Part shown: in pieces, positions 1 through 6,598 of the stretch | Layout: the number at the start of each line of letters is the position of its first letter | Position numbering within the stretch: position 1 is the first letter of the stretch | NCBI GenBank assembly: GCA_003242205.1 | Contig: QGUR01000182.1 | Span: forward strand, 1-8,927 | Direction of reading: 5' to 3' | DNA length: 8,927 nucleotides | DNA from: Chloroflexota bacterium | Lineage (GTDB): Bacteria > Chloroflexota > Anaerolineae > Aggregatilineales > Phototrophicaceae | The notes under the pieces: model-generated | What the model was told of the DNA's origin: nothing | What the model saw: only the letters and a program-made list of their open reading frames with translations | Databases searched by the model: none | Position numbers and translations under genes: made by a program

Positions 1-45
1 GATGTGATCGTCGTCGGCCACGGTGTCGCCGACGACGATCACATC
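1..45. repeat. Perfect 18-bp inverted repeat at the window edge
   Basis: Bases 1-18 (gatgtgatcgtcgtcggc) are the exact reverse complement of bases 28-45, with a 9-base spacer between. The repeat lies inside the HAD gene over motif IV. It begins at the first base of the window, so it may extend further left. It could be a coding coincidence (D-V-I-V-V-G mirrored by A-D-D-D-H-I) or a fold-back chimera at a contig end. Confidence 0.9.
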
Positions 46-567
46 ACGCGGTTCAATCGGGCGGCCATAGTATTCTCTCGCGCGGGCCAGCGCCAGCGGC
101 AGCAGGTCGTTGCGGTTGTGCGCCTCATTGCCGAACGCGCCCACGGGAAACCACGCCGGATCGAACCCGGCGGCGCGCAGCTTGATGGGCGCGACCGTCG
201 ACACATTGCCCGTGACAACGCCAAGCATGACGCCGGGCAACCGGCGCAGATATTCGACCAGTTCCAGCGCGCCGGTACACGGCGCTACCGGATAGTTGTC
301 GATCACCCGCTCCATGTGGCGGGCAGCCGCCTGCTCGTAGCGGTGCATCACCTCACCGATGCGCCGTTCGTCGTAGCCGTGTTCTTCCAGCAATTCGACC
401 AGCGTCTGCCAGTCCGTCTTGCCCCCAAACTCGTGGCTGTGGATGCGGCTCGACGTGCCGAAGATTTCCTCCATGGCATGCTGCGTGGCTTCCCTGCCTG
501 CGCCATGTGTGAACAACAGCGTATAGTCGATGTCAAACAGGATCAGGCGTGAGGGTGTGTAGGACAT
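1..567 (-). CDS. HAD-superfamily hydrolase (phosphatase-like), C-terminus cut by window edge
   Basis: A haloacid dehalogenase-fold hydrolase, probably a phosphoglycolate-phosphatase-like enzyme that removes phosphate from a small metabolite; the substrate cannot be told. Visible motifs, counting from the ATG at 567: motif I FDIDYTLL with nucleophile D12 and D14 (Tyr where DxDGT has Gly), a helical cap region about 20-95, motif II VVTGN with T119, candidate motif III Lys K129, and motif IV VVGDT with D181 and D185. All 189 visible codons are open and the frame runs off base 1, so roughly 30 or more C-terminal residues are missing. The start is supported by a modest purine-rich GAAGAA 6 nt upstream. 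The gene lies downstream of the thioredoxin-like gene on the same strand but is separated from it by a terminator, so it is probably transcribed alone. The last residues (DDDHI) are odd for this family and fall inside a perfect inverted repeat. Family call firm, function not. Confidence 0.85.
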   Translation of the reverse strand, partial: MSYTPSRLILFDIDYTLLFTHGAGREATQHAMEEIFGTSSRIHSHEFGGKTDWQTLVELLEEHGYDERRIGEVMHRYEQAAARHMERVIDNYPVAPCTGALELVEYLRRLPGVMLGVVTGNVSTVAPIKLRAAGFDPAWFPVGAFGNEAHNRNDLLPLALARAREYYGRPIEPRDVIVVGDTVADDDHI

Positions 568-580
568 AGATATTTCTTCA

Positions 581-601
581 GGGCTTTCTCGCTCAAAGCC
601 C
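581..601 (-). promoter_or_regulatory. 7-bp inverted repeat in the leader of the HAD gene
   Basis: GGGCTTT (581-587) and AAAGCCC (595-601) are perfect complements around a 7-base spacer, 14 bp upstream of the HAD start codon. The repeat overlaps the expected transcription start of the candidate promoter at 604-632. It could therefore be an operator or a leader hairpin. There is no U-tract after it, so it is not a typical terminator. The structure is visible in the sequence; the function is inferred. Confidence 0.35.
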
Positions 602-603
602 CT

Positions 604-632
604 ATGTTAACCGTATAGACGATTTATTTCGA
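604..632 (-). promoter_or_regulatory. Candidate promoter for the HAD gene
   Basis: On the minus strand TCGAAA (627-632; 4 of 6 matches to the -35 consensus) is followed after 17 bp by TAACAT (604-609; 4 of 6 to the -10 consensus), giving a start near 597. Matches are modest and sigma-factor preferences of the host are unknown. Nothing else was found in the 206-bp gap 568-773 apart from the terminator at its right end and the inverted repeat at 581-601. Confidence 0.3.
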
Positions 633-736
633 GCGCCGCGGAACCTCACATCCTCGCCGGGCCGGTTTGACGATTTAGAAGGGTGGTGGGGGACACGGCT
701 GCGCTTGCGTCAGACGCCGGGGGAAAGTGGGGAATC

Positions 737-769
737 AAAAAGGCGAGCCACGCGTGGACTCGCCCTTTT
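737..769 (-). terminator. Rho-independent terminator of the thioredoxin-like gene
   Basis: GGCGAG (742-747) pairs with CTCGCC (759-764), and the enclosed CCACGCGTGG (748-757) is self-complementary. On the minus strand the hairpin is followed by five U (complement of 737-741). It lies a few bases after the stop codon of the thioredoxin-like gene, as expected for its terminator. Four T on the plus side (766-769) could make it weakly bidirectional, but no plus-strand gene ends here. Confidence 0.85.
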
Positions 770-773
770 GTTG

Positions 774-1556
774 TTACTGCTGGCCGCTGGCCTGCGCCGG
801 GGTTTCAGCCGGTTGGGCCGGAATTTCCAGCGCGATAGCCTGCTGAATGAGGTCGCGCAAGGCGGCTTCCGGAAGCGCCCCCGGCTGGTTGAAGATCATC
901 GTGCGCTGCTTGATGATCATCAGGTTCGGGATGCTCATGATCCGGAATGCCTGCGCCAGACCCGGATTCTCGTCCACGTTCACCTTCGCAATCTTGATTT
1001 GCCCGGCAAATTCCTTCGCCAGCTTGTCAAGAATGGGGGCGACCATGCGACACGGCCCGCACCATTCGGCCCAGAAGTCGACAAGCACAGGGATATCGCT
1101 TGCCAAAACTTCCTGCTCGAAGGTGGCGTCCGTCACGGTAACAGGGTGGTCAATCACGTCGTTCTTTTCCTCTACTTCTCCGGGGCTATTGTCTTCCAGC
1201 GCCTCCGGATTGCGGTCTTTGACCGCTTGCTCCAGCAATTCGAGAGCGAGCGGCAGATCGGTACCCCAGGGGCGCGGGCGCTTCACCAGAACTTCACCAC
1301 AATAGACCCCGATGAGCGTCGGCTTGTCGCCAACCCCGAACCGCGCGGCAGCCTCCGGGCTTTTGCGTGGATCGACCTGCACGAATTTGAAGCGTTTGTC
1401 TTCGGCGGCGGCTCTGTTGAAAGCGACTTTGAAATCGCCGCGCAAGCCCTCACCGTTGCTGAACAGGATCAGTACGGGCTGGTCGCCGAGGAGCGCATCC
1501 TGCAGGGCTTCATCGGTTAACAGAGTGGGTTGTTGGTCTGTCACGGTCCAACGCAT
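774..1556 (-). CDS. Tandem thioredoxin-fold protein (inactive first domain, CGPC second domain)
   Basis: A 260-residue cytoplasmic protein with two thioredoxin folds and no signal peptide. The first (about 14-112) has the beta strand VLILF and a cis-Pro-like KPT (P79), but at the CXXC site reads N-G-E-G, so it should be redox-inactive. An acidic linker (about 114-138) follows. The second (about 139-243) carries DFWAEWCGPCR with C166 and C169 and a cis-Pro at IPN (P210; most thioredoxins have IPT), so it should act as a dithiol reductase or oxidoreductase. The tail is rich in Pro, Ala and Gln. The start is uncertain: ATG at 1556 has AAAGG with no spacing, TTG at 1577 has no ribosome site, and GTG at 1544 has AAAGGA 11 nt upstream and would begin at MTDQQ. 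It is divergent from the histidine kinase and followed by its own terminator, so probably monocistronic. A redox chaperone role is possible but not shown. Confidence 0.9.
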   Translation of the reverse strand: MRWTVTDQQPTLLTDEALQDALLGDQPVLILFSNGEGLRGDFKVAFNRAAAEDKRFKFVQVDPRKSPEAAARFGVGDKPTLIGVYCGEVLVKRPRPWGTDLPLALELLEQAVKDRNPEALEDNSPGEVEEKNDVIDHPVTVTDATFEQEVLASDIPVLVDFWAEWCGPCRMVAPILDKLAKEFAGQIKIAKVNVDENPGLAQAFRIMSIPNLMIIKQRTMIFNQPGALPEAALRDLIQQAIALEIPAQPAETPAQASGQQ

Positions 1557-1579
1557 CCTTTGAAAACTCTTTTTCAAGG
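1557..1579 (-). promoter_or_regulatory. Hairpin abutting the thioredoxin-like start codon
   Basis: CCTTTGAAAA (1557-1566) and TTTTCAAGG (1571-1579) are complementary with one bulged base around a CTCT spacer. In the minus-strand mRNA the 3' arm ends in AAAGG immediately before AUG, so the hairpin would sequester the only purine-rich ribosome site near the start. This could limit translation, or may simply mark that the real start is the downstream GTG at 1544. Confidence 0.4.
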
Positions 1580-1720
1580 TACTCGCAACAATTAGACGTT
1601 CTGTAAACCCGCAATCTTACCTGAGCTTGTGCTTTTCTTCGCTTTGAGCTTACGGGATGCTTGCATATGGTTGCTAAATCGTAGTAATGTTTACTTGAAT
1701 TTACATATTTTATATTGAAA
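1580..1720. other. AT-rich divergent intergenic region, no clear promoter
   Basis: This stretch between the divergent thioredoxin-like gene and the histidine kinase is clearly richer in A+T than both neighbours, especially 1681-1720. It should hold the promoters of both genes. Plus-strand -10-like hexamers such as TATATT (1711-1716) are present, but none has a convincing -35 box at normal spacing. No RNA gene was recognised. Confidence 0.4.
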
Positions 1721-1807
1721 GAGAGCGCGCCCATCGTGGCGCATTTCCTGTCGATGTTCGTGCATAACCTGAAGCAGACCGACCGTGGGCCGGGACTGGC
1801 ATCATGA
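1721..1807 (+). pseudogene. Coding-like 3' tail coupled to the histidine kinase (gene remnant or leader peptide)
   Basis: The frame ending in TGA at 1805-1807 is open back to 1688, and from about 1721 has the GC-rich codon style of real genes here. Its last 17 residues from an ATG at 1754 read MFVHNLKQTDRGPGLAS. The stop overlaps the kinase ATG as ATGA, the classic layout of translationally coupled genes. Everything upstream of about 1720 is AT-rich and not coding-like. It therefore looks like the end of an upstream operon partner whose 5' part was deleted. Alternatively it is a short leader peptide started at GTG 1736 or ATG 1754, but neither has a strong ribosome site. I do not recognise the family. 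Confidence 0.35.
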
Positions 1808-4002
1808 CATTACGACAGAAGACCCTGCTCATCATCGCCGCCACGCTTGTAGGTCTGATTGCTCTTCTGTATGTTGCCTTCGATGCGACGCTGATCGCGC
1901 GTTTCAGGGCGCTTGAGGAACAGAACGCACGCGTCAACGTGATTCGCCTGCTCAGCACCATTTCCTCGCGCCTGCGCGACCTCGAATTTCAGGTGCGCGA
2001 CGCAGCGCAGTCTGACGATCTTTATCGCTATATGCGCGATCGCAAGCCGGCCTATCTCGATAACCTGTTGGCGAGTTCGACGTTTGAAAACAACCGGCTC
2101 AACCTGATGGCGCTGCTTGACCGCGAGGGCAACATCGTGGCGTCTGCCGGTTACGATCTGGCCAGAGGCAAACCTGTGCCACTGTCTGCAACGATGCTGA
2201 TGGGGCTGGAAAACCGGCGCTCGTTGCTCATCGGGCCGCCGGAAGACCCGCGCGGGAATGCGGGCCTGCTCATCCTCGATGACATTCCCATGCTCGTCGT
2301 CAGCAGCCCGATCCGTAACGGCAGCGGTCAGGGGCAGGCGCGCGGTACGCTGGTGTGGGCGCGCTATCTCGACACCCGCAGCATCCAGTCGCTATCGTCG
2401 TTCATGCAGGCTCCCGTTTCGGCGGCGCTGGCGGGCGCTGAGGATCTCGAACCGCATTATGTGACCGCGTTGCAGGCCATGTCGCCTGCCGTGCCGGTCA
2501 CAACGCTCATCATCGATGATGAAACCATCGCGGGCTACGGGTTGCTCTCCGACCTCACGGGAGAACGCAGCCTGATCGTGCGCGTGACCATGCCTCGGAG
2601 TATCTACGCGCAGGCGCGCGAAACCGTGTCCTGGTTCCTGCTGGCGCTCGTTGCCTGCGGTCTGGTCGTCACGGTGGTCATTCTGATCTTGCTGGATCGT
2701 CTGGTTCTGGTGCGTATCGCCCGGCTGACGAACGCCGTGCGCGACCGCGCGACTGGCCCGGCGGGCGTGGTGTCCGCTCCCGTCAACGGCTCGGACGAAC
2801 TGGCGCGTCTCGGCATGATGGTGCATACCAGCCTCGACGCGCTGGAGAAATCGAAGCAGGAGCTGGAAAAACTCAATCAGGAACTGGAGCAGCGCGTCAG
2901 CGAGCGCACCGCCGAACTTGAGCGCCAGAACAGCTTCCTCGAAACCGTGCTCAATTCGATGAATGAGGGTGTCATCTACGGGCGGGAAGACTGTATTGAA
3001 TATGCCAATCAGATGATGGAAGAGCTGACCGGCTATCGTCCTGACGAACTGATCGGCGAGCCGCAGTCGATCCTGTTTGGCGTCACGCCGCCCGTCGAAC
3101 GCCGGCGCATCAGCGCGTTTCACAAGAACCAGTCGCCCGCCGAGCGCTGGATTCAGCGCGGAGAGCGCAAACTGCGCTGCAAGGACGGCACGGTGATCGA
3201 AGTTGCGTATGCCGTGACGCCGCTTCCGGGGCGTCAGAAAGACATGCGTATGCTGACCATCATCCGCGACGTGACCGAGGAGAAAGCGCTGCAGGCGCGC
3301 CGCGACCGTTTTCTGGCCAACGCTTCGCACGAACTCCGCACGCCGCTCAGCAACCTGATCACGCGGCTGTATTTGCTGCGCCGCCAGCCCGAGGAATTTG
3401 AGCAGCATCTGGATGTGCTCGACAGCGTCGCCATGCACATGCGCAGCCTGATCGAAGACCTGCTCGATGTCTCGCGCTTCCGCAAAGGCACGCTGCCGTT
3501 GAAACGCGAGCGCCTCAGCCTGTCCGCGTTGATCACGGAAGTCGTCGAGGTGCAGCGTTACGAAGCGCAGCAGAAGGAACAGACCCTGACGCTGAGCCTG
3601 CCCGACGAGCCGGTGTATATTTTCGCCGATCGCAAGCGCTTTGTGCAGATCATGACCAATCTGATCGTCAATGCGATCAACTACACGCCGCGTGGTGGCA
3701 AGATTGACGTCACGCTGGCGGTCGAACCTGCGCCGGGCGGCAGTTTTGCCGTCGTTCGCGTGAAGGATACCGGCATTGGCATCGCGCCGGAGAATCTGGA
3801 GCAAATCTTCCAGCCGTTCTACCGGGTCAGCCAGGAAACGCCGGGCAGCGGGCTTGGTCTGTCCATCGTCAAGGAAATTCTGGATCATCACGGCGGCAGC
3901 ATCGACGTGCAGAGCGCACCCGGTGAGGGCAGCACCTTTACCGTCCGCATCGCCACGCTGCCGCCCGAAATCGAAACCGCCGAAAAGCAGGCCAGCGCCT
4001 GA
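1804..4002 (+). CDS. Membrane sensor histidine kinase (CHASE4-like, HAMP, PAS, HisKA, HATPase)
   Basis: A 732-residue two-component sensor kinase. Order of parts: TM1 about 7-27; an extracytoplasmic sensor about 28-275 whose start (FRALEEQNARVNVIRLL) fits the CHASE4 pattern; TM2 about 276-297; HAMP about 298-347; a charged coiled coil about 345-378; a PAS domain about 380-490 ending with the typical RDVTEEKALQARRDRF junction; HisKA with SHELRTPL and phospho-acceptor H509; and HATPase_c with N-box NLIVNAINY (from N619), G1 DTGIGI (D655) and G2 GSGLGLS (682-687). All catalytic motifs are intact. The ligand is unknown. The ATG overlaps the stop of the short upstream tail and has only a weak GGGA ribosome site, which fits translational coupling. 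No response regulator is adjacent, so it is an orphan kinase within this window. It converges on the SulP gene, 57 bp apart. Confidence 0.95.
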   Translation: MTLRQKTLLIIAATLVGLIALLYVAFDATLIARFRALEEQNARVNVIRLLSTISSRLRDLEFQVRDAAQSDDLYRYMRDRKPAYLDNLLASSTFENNRLNLMALLDREGNIVASAGYDLARGKPVPLSATMLMGLENRRSLLIGPPEDPRGNAGLLILDDIPMLVVSSPIRNGSGQGQARGTLVWARYLDTRSIQSLSSFMQAPVSAALAGAEDLEPHYVTALQAMSPAVPVTTLIIDDETIAGYGLLSDLTGERSLIVRVTMPRSIYAQARETVSWFLLALVACGLVVTVVILILLDRLVLVRIARLTNAVRDRATGPAGVVSAPVNGSDELARLGMMVHTSLDALEKSKQELEKLNQELEQRVSERTAELERQNSFLETVLNSMNEGVIYGREDCIEYANQMMEELTGYRPDELIGEPQSILFGVTPPVERRRISAFHKNQSPAERWIQRGERKLRCKDGTVIEVAYAVTPLPGRQKDMRMLTIIRDVTEEKALQARRDRFLANASHELRTPLSNLITRLYLLRRQPEEFEQHLDVLDSVAMHMRSLIEDLLDVSRFRKGTLPLKRERLSLSALITEVVEVQRYEAQQKEQTLTLSLPDEPVYIFADRKRFVQIMTNLIVNAINYTPRGGKIDVTLAVEPAPGGSFAVVRVKDTGIGIAPENLEQIFQPFYRVSQETPGSGLGLSIVKEILDHHGGSIDVQSAPGEGSTFTVRIATLPPEIETAEKQASA

Positions 4003-4014
4003 TTGGAAACTTCT

Positions 4015-4052
4015 CATCCCCGGCCCTTTTTCCATGCAAGCGGCAGGGGATG
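4015..4052. terminator. Possible hairpin between convergent genes
   Basis: CATCCCC (4015-4021) pairs with GGGGATG (4046-4052), giving 7 bp across a 24-base loop, in the short gap between the convergent kinase and SulP stop codons. Position suits a bidirectional terminator, but there is no proper U-tract after either arm; the only T run is in the loop. Low confidence. Confidence 0.3.
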
Positions 4053-4059
4053 AAGGATT

Positions 4060-5760
4060 CTAAGCCAGCACCGCCGCGCTGGCCTGTCCGTTGTCCTGCC
4101 GCAGCCTGTGATGGTCGCGATCGGCGGCGATAATGGCTTCGTAGGCATTCCAGAAGACGCGATCTTCGCCCAGACGGCGGATCACCCCGGCGCGTTCCAG
4201 ATAGCTGCGAACCGGGTCGTTCAGGCCGCTCAGGTAGACGCGCCCGCCTCGCGCTTCCACCTGCTCGATGGCATCCTCAAGCGCGCGAATGCCCGTCGTG
4301 TCGAGCAGCGGCACGGTACGCAGGCTGAGCACAAGATCTTTGGTCCCCTGCAGGTTTTCGATAACGCTGTTGAAGGTGTTGACCGTGCCGAAGAACAGCG
4401 GGCCGATGACGTAAACGACCGCGATCTGCTCGCCGCCGCTCAACATCTCGTAGCCATCTTCGCGCATTTTCTCGGTGGAAACCGGCCTGACCACCACCTT
4501 CGACCGGCTGATCTGGAACACGAAGATTAGGGCCGAGAGACCGACGCCGACGATAATCGCCTGCGTCAGGTCGAGCGCCACCGTCGCCAGCATGGTGGAA
4601 ACGAACGCGAACATGGCGCTTTTGAAACGCCGCCCGAAAATCGAACGGATTTCGTGCCATTCGTTCATGCGCCATGCCGTGACTGTCAGCACGCCTGCTA
4701 GCGCTGCCATCGGCACGCGCGACAGGATGGGCGCGAGCACAAATACCGCCAGCAGCAGAATCAGCGAGTGGATCAGGCTGACGACGCGCGTTTTCCCGCC
4801 GCTTTTAACGGCGACGCTGGTGCGCGCAATCGCCGCCGTGGCGGGGACGCCGCCGAAAAACGGGATGACGATATTGCCAAGCCCCTGCGCGATCAACTCC
4901 TGATTGCTGTCCATTTTGATGCCGGTCATGCGTGCCGCGACCGTGCCGCACAGCAGACTTTCAATCGCGCCCAGCGCTGCAATCGACAGAGCAGGCGCGA
5001 TGAGATCACCGAGGTTGGCCCACGGAATGCGGTCGAGCGAGAGGCGCTGGTCGAGCAGGATGGTCTGCGGGATTTCGCCGATTACAGGCACGTCGAGCGC
5101 GAAAACGGAAGCAAGCGCGGTGGTGACGATCAGCGCCAGCAGCGAGCCGGGAAAACGCGCGCCCCACTTCTTCGGCCACAGGAGCATGATGGCGATGACC
5201 AGCACGCCCAGCCCAAGCGCCGCCGGATTGGGAGAAAAGTCGAGTTTTGCGTATTCGGCCAGTTTGAGCAGCGCGTTTTCACCGCCTTCGGTGTGGATGC
5301 CGAGCAGGTTGTCGATCTGGCCGATGAAAATGATCAGCGCGATGCCACTGGTAAACCCGGCGATCACCGCCGTGGGGATGAAGTTGACAATCTGACCGAG
5401 GTCGAGCAGGCCCAGCGCGAGGATGATGAACCCCGCCATCAACCCCGCGACCCAGACCCCTTCCAGCCCGTAACGATTGGCCAGCACAATCAGCACCGCC
5501 GACATCGCGCCGGTTGGCCCGCTGATCTGGTAGCCCGCCCCGCCAAGCCCGGCGATGAGCAGCCCTGCCAGAATGGCTGTGACGAGACCCGCTGCGGCAG
5601 TCGCGCCGGAGGCGATACCGAATGCCAGTGCCAGCGGCAGCGCGACCGCCGCTACCGTCACGCCTGCTAACACGTCATTGCGGAAGGCCGAGGCGTCATA
5701 GCCCTGAAACTCACGCCGTAAAATGCCCAACAACGGAACGCGTTGAGCGATGCTGCTCAT
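4060..5760 (-). CDS. SulP/SLC26-family anion transporter with C-terminal STAS domain
   Basis: A 566-residue inner-membrane transporter of the SulP family, which carries sulfate, bicarbonate or other anions, often with Na+ or H+. The N-terminal part shows the family stretch ALPLALAFGIA (about 40-50), then the signature GPTGAM (81-86), many hydrophobic helices to about 420, and the conserved SNQELIAQGLGN stretch (285-296) followed by FGGVPATAAIARTS. This last region resembles BicA-type bicarbonate transporters, but substrate cannot be settled by eye. The cytoplasmic STAS domain (about 435-545) has LLDTTG with D487 and Thr in place of the DSSG Ser. The full length and intact motifs argue for a working gene. 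ATG at 5760 has AAAGGA 7 nt upstream. It follows the phosphatase gene by 120 bp and has its own -10 box in that gap, so it may be transcribed separately. Confidence 0.95.
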   Translation of the reverse strand: MSSIAQRVPLLGILRREFQGYDASAFRNDVLAGVTVAAVALPLALAFGIASGATAAAGLVTAILAGLLIAGLGGAGYQISGPTGAMSAVLIVLANRYGLEGVWVAGLMAGFIILALGLLDLGQIVNFIPTAVIAGFTSGIALIIFIGQIDNLLGIHTEGGENALLKLAEYAKLDFSPNPAALGLGVLVIAIMLLWPKKWGARFPGSLLALIVTTALASVFALDVPVIGEIPQTILLDQRLSLDRIPWANLGDLIAPALSIAALGAIESLLCGTVAARMTGIKMDSNQELIAQGLGNIVIPFFGGVPATAAIARTSVAVKSGGKTRVVSLIHSLILLLAVFVLAPILSRVPMAALAGVLTVTAWRMNEWHEIRSIFGRRFKSAMFAFVSTMLATVALDLTQAIIVGVGLSALIFVFQISRSKVVVRPVSTEKMREDGYEMLSGGEQIAVVYVIGPLFFGTVNTFNSVIENLQGTKDLVLSLRTVPLLDTTGIRALEDAIEQVEARGGRVYLSGLNDPVRSYLERAGVIRRLGEDRVFWNAYEAIIAADRDHHRLRQDNGQASAAVLA

Positions 5761-5803
5761 GATTGAATCCTTTGTCGACTAGAGCGTGGTGATGCTTGCG
5801 TGG

Positions 5804-5825
5804 ATAATGTTACGAAGTAATTATA
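5804..5825 (-). promoter_or_regulatory. Promoter -10 box of the SulP gene with overlapping imperfect palindrome
   Basis: Reading the minus strand, TATAAT (5820-5825) is a perfect -10 hexamer, giving a start near 5813 and a leader of about 53 nt to the ATG at 5760. The -35 region is poor. Overlapping it is an imperfect palindrome: ATAA, TG, TTAC (5804-5813), spacer GAA, then GTAATTAT (5817-5824). Such a position over the -10 and start site would suit a repressor operator. The regulator is unknown. Confidence 0.45.
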
Positions 5826-5880
5826 GCCGTGAAATATTTTTGCGCCACTTCGTGCTGCGGCTGGCGTTTGAGGGCGATGA

Positions 5881-6549
5881 TCAGCGCTGGAAGGTTACTG
5901 GCGCGTCTTCCTGTGCGTGATACTGCTGCGCGTATGCCTCTACCTGAGCGACCTGAAACGGCGTCGGGCGGATGAAAGGCCGCGTCGCCCGGATGTAGCT
6001 CCAGGCTTCGTCCGGCGTTATGCCGGTGCTGACGAGATAGGCGGCTGCCATCGTCGGGGCGCGGCCCACGCCTTCCCAGCAATGGACATAGACCTTGCCG
6101 CCGCGCGCGATTTCCCCGGCGATGAATTGCGCCCCTTCATCGAGATGCTCCAGAGTCGGCGGTGTATTGTCGATAGTCGGCAGGTATAGATAGCGCCCGA
6201 TGACCGTGCCACCTTCACGGTCGTCGTACTCGCGGCGCATATTGACGATGGCAGTGAAATTGCGCTGGCGCATGCGCCGCAGACCACGGCGCAGGTGCTG
6301 GCCGCCGATCGCGAGTTGTGGGGTGATTTCCGACATGCGCCGGGTTGGTATGCCGAAGACCATGCGGTGAAACTGGTCGTAGGCTTCGATCAGGGTGACG
6401 GGCAAACCCTGCTGGCGAATCTGTCGCAGCAGGTTGCGATACTGTCGGCTTAACGGTATCTCGCTGACATCGCCGGTTTCGGTCGTGGGCAGATCGATGA
6501 CCGGCGGCGGTTGTGAGAATGGATTGGGCTCCGAGTCTGTATGTGCCAC
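5881..6549 (-). CDS. Dual-specificity (cysteine-based) protein/lipid phosphatase
   Basis: A 222-residue phosphatase of the DSP/PTP superfamily. The P-loop HCWEGVGR gives catalytic C157 and R163 (HCxxGxxR), and D127 in PTIDNTPP is the likely general acid. The core runs from about 72 to 212. About 70 residues before it, Pro- and Gln-rich at first then helical, belong to no domain I recognise. No signal peptide or membrane helix is seen, so it should be cytoplasmic. The start is GTG, clearly supported by GGAGG 7 nt upstream. After the catalytic Arg the sequence is A-P-T where many DSPs have Ser or Thr; this GxGRAP form is also found in plant glucan phosphatases, but no carbohydrate module is present. 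It is the last gene of a likely three-gene operon, 49 bp after a lipid kinase, so a phospholipid, nucleotide or phosphoprotein substrate is possible. Confidence 0.9.
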   Translation of the reverse strand: MAHTDSEPNPFSQPPPVIDLPTTETGDVSEIPLSRQYRNLLRQIRQQGLPVTLIEAYDQFHRMVFGIPTRRMSEITPQLAIGGQHLRRGLRRMRQRNFTAIVNMRREYDDREGGTVIGRYLYLPTIDNTPPTLEHLDEGAQFIAGEIARGGKVYVHCWEGVGRAPTMAAAYLVSTGITPDEAWSYIRATRPFIRPTPFQVAQVEAYAQQYHAQEDAPVTFQR

Positions 6550-6598
6550 TGAGGTTCCTCCACTTAGCGCTCAGGTTACACACTGGAGTGACCGTGGC

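Noticed and set aside
705..1520. 271-codon plus-strand frame opposite the thioredoxin-like gene
   Set aside because: The minus strand encodes WCGPC and two thioredoxin folds and has a matching terminator; the plus frame has no recognisable feature.
2392..4035. 547-codon open frame antisense to the histidine kinase
   Set aside because: It mirrors a kinase with complete, ordered domains and all catalytic motifs; the antisense product is His-, Gln- and Arg-rich with no recognisable domain, a usual by-product of GC-rich coding DNA.
4768..5670. 300-codon open frame opposite the SulP gene
   Set aside because: Low-complexity Arg/Asp/Gln-rich translation with no motif, lying wholly inside a clear transporter gene.
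5825..5870. Hairpin CGCCA/TGGCG after the phosphatase stop as a terminator
   Set aside because: On the minus strand it is followed by an A-rich rather than U-rich run, and the stem is only 5 bp with a long loop.
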